From contig JAAEAF010005122.1 of assembly GCA_011037195.1 (NCBI GenBank), forward strand, positions 57,539 through 121,538: a DNA stretch of 64,000 nucleotides. Direction: 5' to 3'. The notes below the pieces were generated by a model. That model was not told the DNA's origin. It did no database searches and saw nothing but the letters and a program-made list of their open reading frames with translations. Shown here piece after piece: positions 1 through 9,644 of the stretch (position 1 is the first letter of the stretch; every line of letters begins with the position of its first letter). A program made the translations under genes and the position numbers. The stretch is from Triatoma infestans (taxonomy: Eukaryota > Arthropoda > Insecta > Hemiptera > Reduviidae).

Positions 1-95
1 AAACGGATATTTCCGGTGAAAACTCGATATCTAAAATTTGGCACGATTACAATACTTCCTCTTACTAGGAGTAAGAGAAAGTAAAAATTGCTTAT
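1..95 (-). repeat. Family A repeat, terminal end, cut by window edge
   Basis: This is the outer end of the commonest repeat in the window, in reverse orientation. It reads TTTCCGGTGAAAACTC, then GGCACGATTACAATACTTCC, then AGTAAGAGAAAGTAAAAATT. The same blocks recur at 28720-28770, 42480-42560 and 60590-60650, and in forward orientation at 39945-40020, 57525-57585 and 63940-64000. No coding potential is seen. Confidence 0.75.
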
Positions 96-1440
96 TAAAG
101 TGGGGCAGCTGGGGAGCTTTGTTTTGGGTGGTGACATGATGGCTAATCTTTAACGTTTATTCCATTCACTGATTATTTATTGATTTCAGCAAGGAACTGT
201 AAAGCATATCTCTAGAGACTAACTAAATCAAATATCTTTATTGTTTAACCTTATAGAACGGTTTAATTCTGATTGTCCTCTTCCAGAATTAGTATTGTCC
301 TGATGAGGACCGATCACCGGGTCGGAAAGCTCTGATGAAGTACAGGAACAAGAGAATACTGCTCGTTTATTATTAAGCACTATTTGTTTCAAATAGTAAT
401 TTAGGTTTTTTTTTAGGTAATTGCTGTAGAGAACTAACTCTAAACAACGTTTATATTAATGCATTTTTGTATCCAGATTTTTTTCCATTAAATTCTCTTA
501 AATAGAAATAATAATAATAAAAGAAACATTTTAATATAATTTTTGTTGAGTTGATAAAACATTGAAAGTAGTTTTAATAGAAAATTATTGGCAGTGACAT
601 ACGGAATATGCTGCCAAAGCATTTAATATATTTATATTTTTTTTATTTTATTCAGTTTAAAAAGGAAGTAATAGGAGTATTTTTTTTTTTTAATTTGTAT
701 TTCTTTATATCTAGATGTATAATATTATGATGATTGTATGAAGCAATTAATTAAAAAGAGGAAATTGTTATTAAGAGGAAGCCTCAAACGAATTAATTAC
801 AAATTTCAGTTGATAATTTTAATATATGTTAATAAAATATGTATTTAATTCACACATAGAAGAATATAAAACTATGTACTACTATAACCAGGTTTTAAAT
901 ATTATTCTTCAAGAAATTAACACAAACAATCTCGTATTTCTTTGTTATTGAGTCAGTTCTAGCCAGTTAGAAAAAGAAATAAATAAATAAATATATTATT
1001 TAGAAATTAGTTAAGATTTTAGGTCAGGATGTGTTAATTAAAAAAATAAAAAAAAATCAATGTTTCCCTAAACGTTCCGGTTCTCCAAAAGGCCAAATTT
1101 ACTTTTGTTTAAATACAATTATACTAGTTGCAATAAACTTTCTTCAAAAAACATTAAGCAGGCCATAAACATTAAAGGCATAGAAAACGTCAACGCAGAT
1201 TTTACATTAAGATCAAACAATAATAACGCGGAGACTCCTGTGTTCTCCGCTGCCTGTTACATTTTTTTTTTTTAGCGTGAACAAGTAAACAAACTGAACT
1301 AGTTTCTGGTAAATGTGTTTTATTGGTATTTCGAATTTATTTACATGCTCTTCGTTACACATAGACTACCCTCCCACCACTCACCCCACCCCCTCCCACA
1401 CACCCACATCTGTCCCCTGTCACCAGGCTCGGTAACGTTT
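96..1440. other. AT-rich noncoding stretch
   Basis: I see no gene here. There are homopolymer A and T runs and short microsatellite-like stretches, and stop codons are dense in all frames. The only structured element is the hammerhead-like motif at 300-332. The ORF opening at 1315 runs into the short family B insertion and is not a gene. Confidence 0.6.
300..332 (+). ncRNA. Hammerhead-ribozyme-like motif
   Basis: The segment has CTGATGA at 300-306, then a hairpin GACC/GGTC with an 8-nt loop, then GAAA at 325-328, then GCTC. AGCT forms a palindrome like the short stem III of hammerheads in Penelope-like elements, and UC would be the cleavage site. AGTATT (291-296) can pair with AATACT downstream (about 354-359) as an outer stem I. 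Weak points are a G-G pair at the base of stem II and poor pairing next to the core in stem I. No second copy was seen in the window. Activity is inference. Confidence 0.35.
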
Positions 1441-1527
1441 GTTGTGGTGGTTGGTTCCGCAGAGCTGGAAAGCATCAGAGACATTTTCCGTGGTAGCCTG
1501 CTTCATTTTGTGGTCATCTGTCTCTGA
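1441..1527 (+). repeat. Family B inverted-repeat element, short deleted copy
   Basis: This 87-bp copy starts GTTGTGGTGGTTGGTTCCGC and ends TGTCTCTGA, so the long left end is fused directly to the short right end. It is flanked by the 12-bp duplication TCGGTAACGTTT (1429-1440 and 1528-1539). The internal part with the hammerhead-like core is absent. The flanking duplication confirms the true element ends: GTTGTGG on one side and TCTCTGA(T) on the other. Confidence 0.85.
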
Positions 1528-1792
1528 TCGGTAACGTTTACTGGTAAAGCTTTTTTTGATAACGCTTTTTCCAAAGATAAGTGTAAGACGTATTCTATGT
1601 CGAACTTAATTGTTTTTGATTAAAATATAAGTGAAACCATTAATTATAAATGACTCTATTCTTTTAAAAAAGTAGATATTCCCTACTGACGTTGGTAATC
1701 ATTCCCAAAATCATAGAGAAAAGATAAAAGCTTGATCTTTTTTTTTTTTAATTAATTACATCCTGACCAAAGCCACAGCTATTTTCTCTATA

Positions 1793-2232
1793 TCATCAGA
1801 GAATTGTCCATAATAGCCTGCTTCTTTTTGTGGTCATCGACCGGTTTCAGGCGTTCGCCCATCATCAGGATGCGTTTGTCAAACAGTGTGATAACACAGA
1901 ATTGCACAGAGAAAATTCAGTTTATACACTCATACATATTTGAGCTCATGAGCTCATTTAAACTCATATACATTGAGTTAATGAATTTTGCGCAAAACAT
2001 TCGTGTCTTATACGTTGGAAATACTTAGACAGAATACCAAGTTTGCACATGTCATACATATATGAATGTATAACTGAATTTGCTCTGTGCAAGTCTTTGT
2101 TATCACGCTGTTTGACAAACGCAACCTGATAATGGGCGAACGCCCGAAACCGGTCGATGACCACAAAAAGAAGCAGGCTATCACGGAAAACATCTCTGAT
2201 GCTTTCCAGCTCTGCGGAACCAACCACAACAA
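1793..2232 (-). repeat. Family B inverted-repeat element, long copy with internal sequence
   Basis: The two arms are about 180 bp and inverted, flanking about 120 bp of unrelated DNA (roughly 1945-2060). The short end TCATCAGAG is at the left and the long end CCAACCACAACAA at the right. The flanks carry a 14-bp near-perfect duplication, CTATTTTCTCTATA (1779-1792) against CTATTTCCTCTAAA (2233-2246). Each arm has a hammerhead-like core on opposite strands. The minus-strand core (1835-1872) has canonical CTGATGA, a GGCG-type hairpin, GAAA and CCGGTC. The plus-strand core (2126-2160) has CTGATAA and would be dead. Short ORFs here are shadows of the repeat. Confidence 0.85.
1835..1872 (-). ncRNA. 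Hammerhead-ribozyme-like core in family B left arm
   Basis: Read on the minus strand: CATC (stem I), CTGATGA, T, a GC-rich hairpin with a GAAC-type loop, GAAA, CCGGTC, GATG (stem I). CATC and GATG pair perfectly. ACCGGT is self-complementary, so stem III would be 2 bp in a monomer and 6 bp in a dimer, as described for minimal hammerheads of Penelope-like elements. The unpaired T before stem II and the mismatch at its base in this copy are weak points. Activity is inferred, not shown. Confidence 0.5.
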
Positions 2233-2433
2233 CTATTTCCTCTAAATAATTCATACAAATGGAAGGCTAGATTAATAATACTCTGATTCTCTTTTTTACA
2301 AATAATACTGCTTACTCTTATTCCTGTTTAGTAGAAGTATTCTGGTCGTGCCAAATTTTCAAAATTTAGTGCTCACCGAAATTTAGATGTTTTGTGGTCT
2401 CCCTAATATGAAAAAAAAAAATTTTAGCAAATG

Positions 2434-2483
<50 letters not shown>
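2434..2483 (+). repeat. (GT)n microsatellite inside family A
   Basis: An uninterrupted TG dinucleotide tract of about 50 bp. It sits at the same internal position of family A as shorter GT-rich tracts near 10190, 36752 and 59440, so it grew from repeat sequence and is not an independent locus. Confidence 0.95.
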
Positions 2484-2486
<3 letters not shown>

Positions 2487-3228
2487 CAAAATATCTCAGA
2501 AACGAAAAATTAGAGAAAGTTGAACTTCGTATTCTGTCTAAGTATTTCTCACGTATATGGTACGAATGATTTGCGCAAAATTTATTAACCGGAAGTCTGA
2601 CTTTACTTAATATATATTTTCTTTTTTGTGCGTTTTTCGCCCTTTTTCTAGAAAACGGCTGCGACGATTTTCTTTTAACTTCTTATACTGTCTACATACA
2701 TAAATACTTAAATTATGTTTAACATTCTCGCAGGAAAAATTATTTTTTTGTTGGAATCTGGTGGAACTGTAACGTTAGGTTTTCCTCTATAGTATACTTT
2801 AATACAATGTATATTTCTATCAGTTATATAATAATTATATAACTGCATTAGAAGCATTGCTAGAATTCCAAAATTAAAGAAAAACACGTAACCGGAAGTG
2901 AAGCTTCATACTATATTGGAATTTCTATGTAAACGACTATAACGATTTCCTTTAAACTTGGATTGCTAGCTAACACGGAATGCGAAGTTGTAATAGTTTT
3001 GCCGAATTCCTAGCGTTAAATTTCATATATATGGGGTTGGTCCAATGCTACTAGCGTGCTCTTCTGGACTACTAGAATGTAATCATTTTTCTTCCTGCCT
3101 AAGTAAGTAGATTGGTAATTGTCCCCTCTATATATTTCCTATATATACATCTATAAGAGTAAATGAGTAAAATTTAGAGTTTAAAGAAAATTTGTCATCT
3201 CATAAACTTATAGTTGAATTAGCTGCAA

Positions 3229-3520
3229 CAGCAACCAAAGAGAGTAAAGAGCAAAACCCAAAACCACTCTCTCGAACTGGAGTGGGGGAAACTGTATAAA
3301 TATAGCGACGGACAGTCCATAAAAACACAGTTGTATTCAGTTCAATACATCCAATTACTACGTGTCATTTTCATACCACTCTACTTTAAAACATTTCTCT
3401 ATTGCAAAGTCCAGGCAGTCTGTATCACTTAATTAATTTATTAGTAACCAGTGTTAACCAAGTCTTCTTCTTATATCATCAACCAGACCTAAATTCTCTC
3501 CACCTAACACATCCATTATA
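3229..3520 (+). mobile_element. LTR-like insertion with TATA box
   Basis: This segment interrupts family A between the GAATTAGCT and AGTAAGAAAAAG blocks that are adjacent in other copies. It contains TATAAATA near 3294, then TTCAGTT about 45 bases downstream, which resembles a Pol II core promoter of a retrotransposon LTR. ATTAGCT occurs at both edges (3221-3227 and about 3518-3524) and may be the target duplication. Canonical TG...CA ends are not seen. Alternatives are another unclassified insertion or a derivative of an errantivirus-type LTR. Confidence 0.35.
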
Positions 3521-3585
3521 TTAGCTATAAGAAAAAGTAGTAAGAAAAAGTTGTGTGAGCATTTCACATCGGATTTTTTTCATTT

Positions 3586-4570
3586 TTCAAAATTTTCTAG
3601 AAACACAACTCCGAAACGATTTTCCAAATTAAATTAAATTTATTTCCAATTTTAAATATATAATATTTATTATATATTATTTATTTTTATTATAACTTCA
3701 GCCTTGCCATTTAGGTGGTATATAAAAAACAACAGTAAATATATACTACATTCACTTAAAAATTAATTAGTAAATGTAAGTGATAAAAGTGGGAAAGAAT
3801 AAACATTAAAACAACATAAATATGACATTGAACTGGTATTTTGTGCGTGGATATAATCATTAAGCATAATCCCTGAATGATTTGTATAATTTGGCGTCTA
3901 AATGTGTAGGCAAGAAATCGATTAAAGGTTGAAAAAATGTCTATTTACTAATACAGCCGCCTTTTACATTAATTAATAATTATAATCTTGAAAACAACGT
4001 AAAAATTGGACCACTGTTTCCCGTTTCTTTTTTGTTTTAAATGTCAAAAAATGATACTCCGTTAATATTTACCAATTCATTAATTTAACTAAATTAAATT
4101 ATAAAGTTTAAAAAAAAAAAAAATTAAAAATGAAAAGCTGTTAGAATATATATTGTTTATAAATTTGTATAATATATTTTGAAACTGCTACTAAAAATTC
4201 TTAATAGAGTTAAAAAAAATCCAACCAATTATAAAGTTTGGGTGGGGGGGACATAGTCAAAAGATTCCATTCTTTCGAAATGTTATCTAATTCACATTTA
4301 TCTTAATATTTGGTTAATAATTCTTTTCAATTTAGTTGTCTTTTATTTATTTATTTTTAAACAACTGTCTTTCCTCTTCATTAAATTTTAAAATTCTATT
4401 TAATATTAGCTTTCGAAAACTAGGTTCTACTCTTTCTAAATTAATTCCTCGTGTTTTCTGATTTATTTTAAAAAAAAAAAAAGGATTCCTTTAAATTTTA
4501 ATTCATTTTATTTTGACGATCGTCATTAAAATCTTTTTGTACGTCCATCATTAGGTACCATTCCTTATAT
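3586..4570. other. AT-rich noncoding stretch
   Basis: Very AT-rich, with poly-A tracts, TTATTTATTT-type repeats and stops in every frame. No gene, RNA gene or recognisable element is seen. Confidence 0.6.
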
Positions 4571-4574
4571 TATG

Positions 4575-4700
4575 TAAGGGGAGGAGTGGTCCAGCCACTT
4601 CTTCAGTGATCTTAGTGTCCCTGCGGGTATGCCAGCCTTGCAACATTAACAACATTTGCATTCACATTCCCCAACAGATACTCACTACATTTAGACACTA
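4575..4700 (+). repeat. Family F fragment (unclassified interspersed repeat)
   Basis: The block GTGGTCCAGCCACTTCTTCA plus CCCTGCGGGTAT resembles 24940-25080 (+) and the reverse complement of 53395-53470. All three share a 'gtggcc...cttcaggaat...cctgcggNtatctcg' core, and the first two also share a TTACATTCACAT-like stretch. It abuts the mariner tail at 4711. The ORF spanning the join (4606-4845) is a chimera and not a gene. Confidence 0.4.
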
Positions 4701-4710
4701 CCTAGACAAG

Positions 4711-4902
4711 GTGCAAAAGTGGCTTCGAGATCAACCCAAAGAATTTTATGCTGGAGGCAAACACAGATTAGAAGAGCGATGGGACAAGTCAATAAATGTT
4801 GCTGGGGACTATGCTGAAAAGAAGCCAAAGTTTTGTATTGATTAAATAAATCGTTTTTGAGCTACAGCGATTTGCCTCGTTACTTATTGAATGACATTTG
4901 TA
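4711..4902 (+). pseudogene. mariner transposase C-terminal fragment with 3' terminal repeat
   Basis: The DNA from 4711 matches the end of the mariner at 43360-44581 read in its coding direction, including GGCTTCGAGATCAACCC and the terminal block GAGCTACAGCGATTTGCCTC. The frame reads WLRDQPKEFYAGG, then RWDKSINVAGDY, and stops at 4843-4845. This is the normal end of a DD34D mariner transposase. All catalytic residues lie in the missing 5' part. Its C-terminus is in frame where the 43-kb copy is frameshifted, so the two copies complement each other for reconstructing family history. The 3' end reaches TTGTA at about 4902. Confidence 0.8.
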
Positions 4903-4944
4903 TATTTTTTTTAATGAGGTAGGAACTTGAAAACTTTACAGTAT

Positions 4945-5030
4945 AAGGAATTGTTTTCTTTTATGCATGTAAGAGGAAGTAATACGATCGTCGGATTTCA
5001 CCGGAAATTTATTAAGGTTATTTAATTGGC
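4945..5030 (+). repeat. Family A fragment (left end)
   Basis: Contains GTAAGAGGAAGTAATACGAT followed by TTTCACCGGAAATTT, the family A start block. The rest of the unit is absent. Confidence 0.6.
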
Positions 5031-5180
5031 TAATTGCGCAAACATCAATATACTTTACAAAAAATAATTAATTGTTTCTTGTTTTATTAAAAAAAAATTT
5101 ACAATTTTTAATAATTTAGTCATTGATTACGAGTCGACTTCCGATCTGAAAGGAGAAAGGTTGGTTCTGATCTGTTCTAA

Positions 5181-5361
5181 TCATCAGAGACATTTTCCGT
5201 GATAGCCTGCTTCATTTTGTGGTCATCGACCAGTTTCGGGCGTTAGCCTATCTTCAGGATGCGTTTGTCAGACAGTGTGATAACACAGACTTGCACAGAG
5301 CAAATTCAGTTTACACATTCATTGATGCTTTCCAGCTCTGCGGAACCAACCACCACAACAA
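5181..5361 (-). repeat. Family B element, right-arm-deleted copy
   Basis: It runs from TCATCAGAGACATTTTCCGTG to CCAACCACCACAACAA, and most of the second arm is lost. CTGTTCTAA(TC) flanks it on both sides (5172-5180 and 5362-5370), a clear target duplication. The remaining hammerhead-like core (minus strand, 5224-5261) has CTGAAGA and GAAA, but stem III reads ACTGGT, so the palindrome is broken. The two overlapping short ORFs here are shadows. Confidence 0.85.
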
Positions 5362-5803
5362 CTGTTCTAATCTCTTCAATAAATTTGTACAATGGTGGAT
5401 ATACATACTGCACCAAAAAAGTCTCCGTATACCAATTAGCTCTTTTCTTTATGACAAATTTTTATACTTTATACACATTTGAATTTCGTTTCTTAAGTAT
5501 TTTCTAATTAGTAAATTAGTGAAATTAATTTTAAATACACTAGTGTGAAAGAATAAAAAGAAATTTACTTTGCGAAATTAAGGCTAAAAGTTGAAATAAG
5601 AAAGAAAATGAAGCAAAGAAATCTCTGTATTCCTTTGATCATAAATTGTTTACCCACAATCTATAACCAATCTCAACTTTCTAGAATATTTTCTTAATCA
5701 AGAGTTGTTGATAAACAGTTTGTATGGCATTTTACATCACTAGATAACCAAGGTTCAATTACCATAACTGAATTTAGTGTTTAGTCTAAATTTAAAAATT
5801 TCA

Positions 5804-6437
5804 ATGGACCTTCCGTCTACTATTCGTGAGTTAATTCTGACGTTACGTAAACAAGGTGAATCTTTGCGGTAAACTGGTAAAATTGTAAATATAAAGGAAT
5901 CTTCTATATATTATCAATAGATTTAATTAATTAAATCCTGTGGGAGGAGTAATATGCCTCACACTGGACGCCTTTCAAAATTGAATACCATTCAATTTTA
6001 AAAACGATAAGGGTAGAGAGTCCTTCACAAATAGCGGTTGGCAAATAGCTAATTACTCCCCCTCTCCCCTTGACGGTAAAAAAATAACATAAATGTAGCT
6101 GGGTAACATAGGCGAGCACCTAGGTAAAAAACCTTTAAAAAAAAAATTAATCGCCAGTGTCGAGATGATTTTTACCAAGGTGCTCTTATCAAAGCATCAA
6201 TCTTCTTGGCAGTCAGTCCACCTTCTCATACCAAAGTTGTTCAAGGAAGACAAAATATGTGGCGGAAACAAACTTAGTCCCCGGATCACAAACCTATTGA
6301 ACAATTATGGGAATAGAACCCGTAGAGTTGGGAAACATGAGGTAAAAGGTAGGGAACAATTAAAAAATTGCGTTTATCGATGTGTGTGGGATAAAATTAT
6401 CCCAGAATGTACAAAGAAACTTGAGGGAGCCTTGTAA
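5804..6437 (+). pseudogene. Tc1-like transposase pseudogene with internal deletion
   Basis: The reading begins MDLPSTIRELILTLRKQGES, a Tc1-type N-terminal helix-turn-helix. After several frameshifts it continues KLNTIQFKTIRVESPSQIAV, then a block resembling KNRQCRMIFTKVLLSKHQSS, then KPIEQLWE near 6295-6320 and HEVKGREQLKNCVYRCVWDKI to a stop at 6437. Order and wording follow Tc1/mariner-superfamily DD34E transposases. The catalytic DES segment and the middle aspartate region are deleted. Stops occur at residue 23 and repeatedly downstream. Dead. No terminal inverted repeats could be assigned. It differs from the Tc1 relic at 8740. Confidence 0.75.
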
Positions 6438-7493
6438 TCCGGTTTACTGATAATTTAAGTCGTATTTTTTTATAAGTTATTTTTAAGTAGTTTAAGAGAA
6501 AAATTATTTATATCTACTGAAAATAAAAGTTTATGTTCGTTTTTATGAAAAAAAATTTCTTTTTTGTAACGAATATAAAAATTAATAAATACAAAAAAAA
6601 ATCGAAGTATACGGAGTCTTTTTCTGGGTGAGTACGTATATATATACATATTTACCAAAGTAAATAGTACAAGTATTATTATACTTCACAAGGCGCTAGT
6701 AATAGTTAATGCTTACCGTTACATACATCATAAATAACTATTTATCTAATCTCAATTATTATACAAGTACATTGGCTGTAATCATGATCATAATTTGTAT
6801 AATCAAGGCCCATATTATTGATGTGTAGGCTTTTAATGATGCTCCTTCTTGAATGGTAACTTTTACTATTTATTTTGAACATTCCTTGTTTTAATCTATT
6901 GTTTCCCCCCTCTTCCCCCCTCATAAATCGTTTATTTATACCTTTCGGGCTTAATTATTTACTGTAGAATAGACAATTATCGTTCTCCCTAAATAAATAT
7001 CGGCACCCTTTATACTATTACAACCTTCAAAAGTTAGTAAACAAAAAGTGTTATATCTGTTTAGAACACCATTGTTCATTTGTACCTTTTCAATTTAATG
7101 AATTGTATTAAAAGAGAGGTACATTCTCCTCTTTTAATTGCTTGCTACCGAATAAGTAATAAAATTTTAAAAAATCTAGAATATATGCATTATTTACTGC
7201 AAACTTTATGTTGAAAGAAACAAAAAAATTAATGTTTCTAATGCAAAAATTGTTTATCGCCGTTTGAAAGTGTTTGAAACAGTCATTAGCTGTTAGTTTT
7301 AATATCAGGCTGTAAATATAGTGGATACATTGCAGACCGACCAACCTGCCACCATCCTGGCCAGAATTACTTATTGCTTGTGCAATTTAAAGTTTACAAG
7401 ACTTAGCTCCTCCCAGAATCCATCTAAAATAATTTTTTTCGTGAAATTAAAATAAAAGTTATTTTTTTTATATTAGTGTTCAGTTAGCATTCA
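6438..7493. other. AT-rich noncoding stretch
   Basis: No gene or familiar element is visible. Short ORFs on the minus strand (for example 7108-7344) have no recognisable motif and are rich in F, K, N and I, as expected from AT-rich DNA. Confidence 0.55.
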
Positions 7494-7841
7494 TGTTATA
7501 AAGGGTATGAGAAGGAGAGAATAGGATTTAAGAGATAAATAAACTGGTAATAATGCTGAATACTGTATAATGAAGAAGTAATACAAACTGCCAGGACTTT
7601 ACACGTACAAGAGAAATTAGGTAGCGAAAGATTTATAGTGAGTGAAGAGAAGGGCAGTAGTTGGTTGCTGACTCGTTGTTAACTGTTCTTAAACTGTTGT
7701 AAGACTGTTGTATAAACTCCCCTGTAGGGCTAGGTTGGCTGTACAGAGTCTCCCACTCTAGGCTGGCCTAAGTAACGAGAGAAATTCTCAATTTTTTGTT
7801 TCTCTCTCTACTTTGGATCCCTCTCTTCGGATCCTATTACA
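7494..7841 (-). mobile_element. Family C solo-LTR-like repeat
   Basis: On the minus strand the unit starts TGTAATAGGATCC and ends CCCTTTATAACA, a TG...CA frame with short inverted ends typical of LTRs. Related copies lie at 44722-45045 (-), 50022-50290 (-, partial) and 29300-29548 (+, partial). Shared blocks include GGCCAGCCTAGAGTGGGAGA, CCTAATTTCTCT and GCAGTTTGT. No internal gag-pol sequence adjoins any copy. No target duplication is evident (ATTCA against AGGTT), so the boundaries or the class may be wrong. Confidence 0.5.
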
Positions 7842-7849
7842 AGGTTTAA

Positions 7850-8050
7850 AGAAATCAGGATTAATGAATCGTTTTCGAGAAAATATCAAAAAATTCGGAA
7901 AGTTATTTTGTAAAGTCGCACTTCTGATTAAACGATTTTTTTTTTCAAATTTAGAACTAAACTCAAGTAGTACTTTAGAGGAAAGCCTAATGTCATTCTC
8001 CTTCGAAACCCCACTAAAATGAATTTTCCCAGAAAAATGTATCAAATGAA
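7850..8050 (-). repeat. Family A fragment (reverse)
   Basis: The reverse complement carries the family blocks AATCGTTTAATCAGAAGTGC and CGAAAACGATTC. The ORFs on both strands here are repeat shadows. Confidence 0.6.
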
Positions 8051-8284
8051 AGTGAATGACCCACGAAAGTGACTACTTAGTATAAACAACAACTGGTGTC
8101 ACTGTTCCTGTTTTCTTACCACTCGTTCGGTTTGTATTAAAGAATCAAGCCTTAGTATAATCTAGTAAATTAATCGTAAAAATATTATCAGCAATCACAA
8201 TTTCTGTGGTAATCTTATTTATTTCTGAAATCTGATACGATCTTATTGCCTTGATGCTAATCAAAAAGAATCACAACATTTTTC

Positions 8285-8530
8285 TAGGGAGACTCCGCTT
8301 AGCCTAATGATTAGCTCTGTAAACTATGGTAAGAGCGGTCAGAGTTTCATTCCCATGGAGGCAAAAACTACTGTTGTATTAGCAATGTGAGTAAAAGTAG
8401 TGTGATTGACGTGGGAGCTAGTTATAGGGAAACATCGTTGCAGACCATATAGAGTTCAGATCTAAATGATAATGGCAACCACAGTTGCCAACAATGTTAA
8501 ACCACATGTAGCAGACAGTAAAAATCGTTG
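8285..8530 (+). repeat. Probable tRNA-derived SINE (second type)
   Basis: A possible box A (TAGCCTAATGATTAGC, about 8299) is followed by a box B-like GAGTTTCATTCCC (about 8343). A body with AACCACAGTTGCCAAC follows, and a related block lies inverted at 28500-28720. No poly-A tail or target duplication was identified. It could also be an unrelated low-copy repeat. Confidence 0.35.
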
Positions 8531-8739
8531 ACTGAACCATGGCTCTTCCATAGGCTGTTGCGTCGGTAACCCAAGGGGACAAAAGAGAAATAGCCAAGAA
8601 ATTAAGTAAAAAGTTGTTTATTTACACAAATTAAAAAAAAAAACTTAACAAAGTAGAAAAAAGTAATCTAAAAATCAAAACTAAAACAGTAAATGTTATT
8701 TTTTTTTTCAACAATATTAGGTGACACCTTCTCTAGCTC

Positions 8740-9640
8740 TTATATCCGCATCAAGCCTCCTCGGCATTGAAGCAATGAGATTTTGAATAATCTCTTGTGA
8801 ATCCCCATTCCATTCTTTAACAATCGCTCCAAACATAGCTCCATGAGAGAGCTAGGGCAATCCGAACGAAGCCTGAGACGTCTTCCAATAGTGTCCCAAA
8901 GGTGCTCTATAGTATATAGGTCGGGACTTCTCGGTGGGGAAACCAAACGATTAATTGCAACATCTTGTAGGTACTGCAGGACAACTCGAGCAGTGTCACA
9001 TCTGGCGCTGTCTTGCATAAATAAAATTAGCAAGAGAAAGTAAAAATTATCACCGACTCTTTCGGCAAATGACACAACATACTGCTGAATAATTTCCTAA
9101 AGATACCTCTGGGTATTTAATGAACCAGTGTCAACAATGTGTAGGTCTGTAGGCCCATCAAAACTTATGTCTCTCCACACCATAATCCCACTTACTACAA
9201 AGCCTCTGCATATCTCTCCCCTTGTTGCTTCTACACTCTCACCTTCCATCCGGTGAGAATAGAGTGAATCTCGATTCGCATGTAAATAAAACACGTCTCC
9301 AATCTTCGGACATGTTCATGAGAGTATTGAAGTCAGGCAACACTATGGGCTCTGGAAAGCAAAGGGCCAGTAGCGGCTCTCCTGGAAGCTAAGTTGGCTT
9401 CATTCAACCTTCTTCACACTGTCCTACTTGAAATGTGGACAAAACGGAAGCGATCAAATGTGGTAATTGATTGATTGAATGACAAACCTGTTCCATAAGA
9501 TATTCAGCTGAATAAATCTCTCATCTGTCCTGGTTGTACTTGTAGGGCGGCCCGTAACTGGCCGTCAGGAGTAGCTACTAATCTCCCTGTGATGTGTTAA
9601 AATTCTTGAGACTGTGGATTGGTTCATTCGTAGTCTCTGA
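8740..9640 (-). pseudogene. Tc1-like transposase pseudogene
   Basis: In reading order: RLRMNQSTVSRILTHHREIS (9640-9580), RPVTGRPTSTTRTDERFIQL, a linker with stops, FYLHANRDSLYSHRMEGE (9294-9240), SGIMVWRDISFDGPTDLHIV, then FMQDSARCDTARVVLQYLQD and SPPRSPDLYTIEHLWDTIG (8990-8880). These match a Tc1-family transposase from its helix-turn-helix to its DD34E core. The second aspartate (MQDSA) and the final glutamate (IEHLWD) are still readable. The first catalytic residue region is altered (HANRDSLY for a DESRF-like motif). At least four frame breaks split the gene. The 111-aa and 65-aa ORFs are its longest pieces. No confident TIRs. Confidence 0.85.
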
Positions 9641-9644
9641 GCTT

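Larger units (their letters stand above)
2342..3585 (+). repeat. Family A repeat, nearly full-length copy
   Basis: The unit begins with a GTCGTGCCAAATTTTC block and then a (GT)n tract at about 2434-2483. Conserved blocks follow: GAACAAAATATCTCAGAAACG, TTAACCGGAAGT, AACGGCTGCGACGATTTTC, GTAACGTTAGGTTTTCCTC, GTAACCGGAAGTG, CTATAACGATTTCC, GGGGTTGGTCCAATGC, and TTGTGTGAGCATTTCAC at the far end. The same blocks occur in the same order in at least fifteen other places. There is no ORF of note. An unrelated LTR-like segment (about 3229-3520) interrupts it near the right end. Its class is unknown. Confidence 0.8.
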
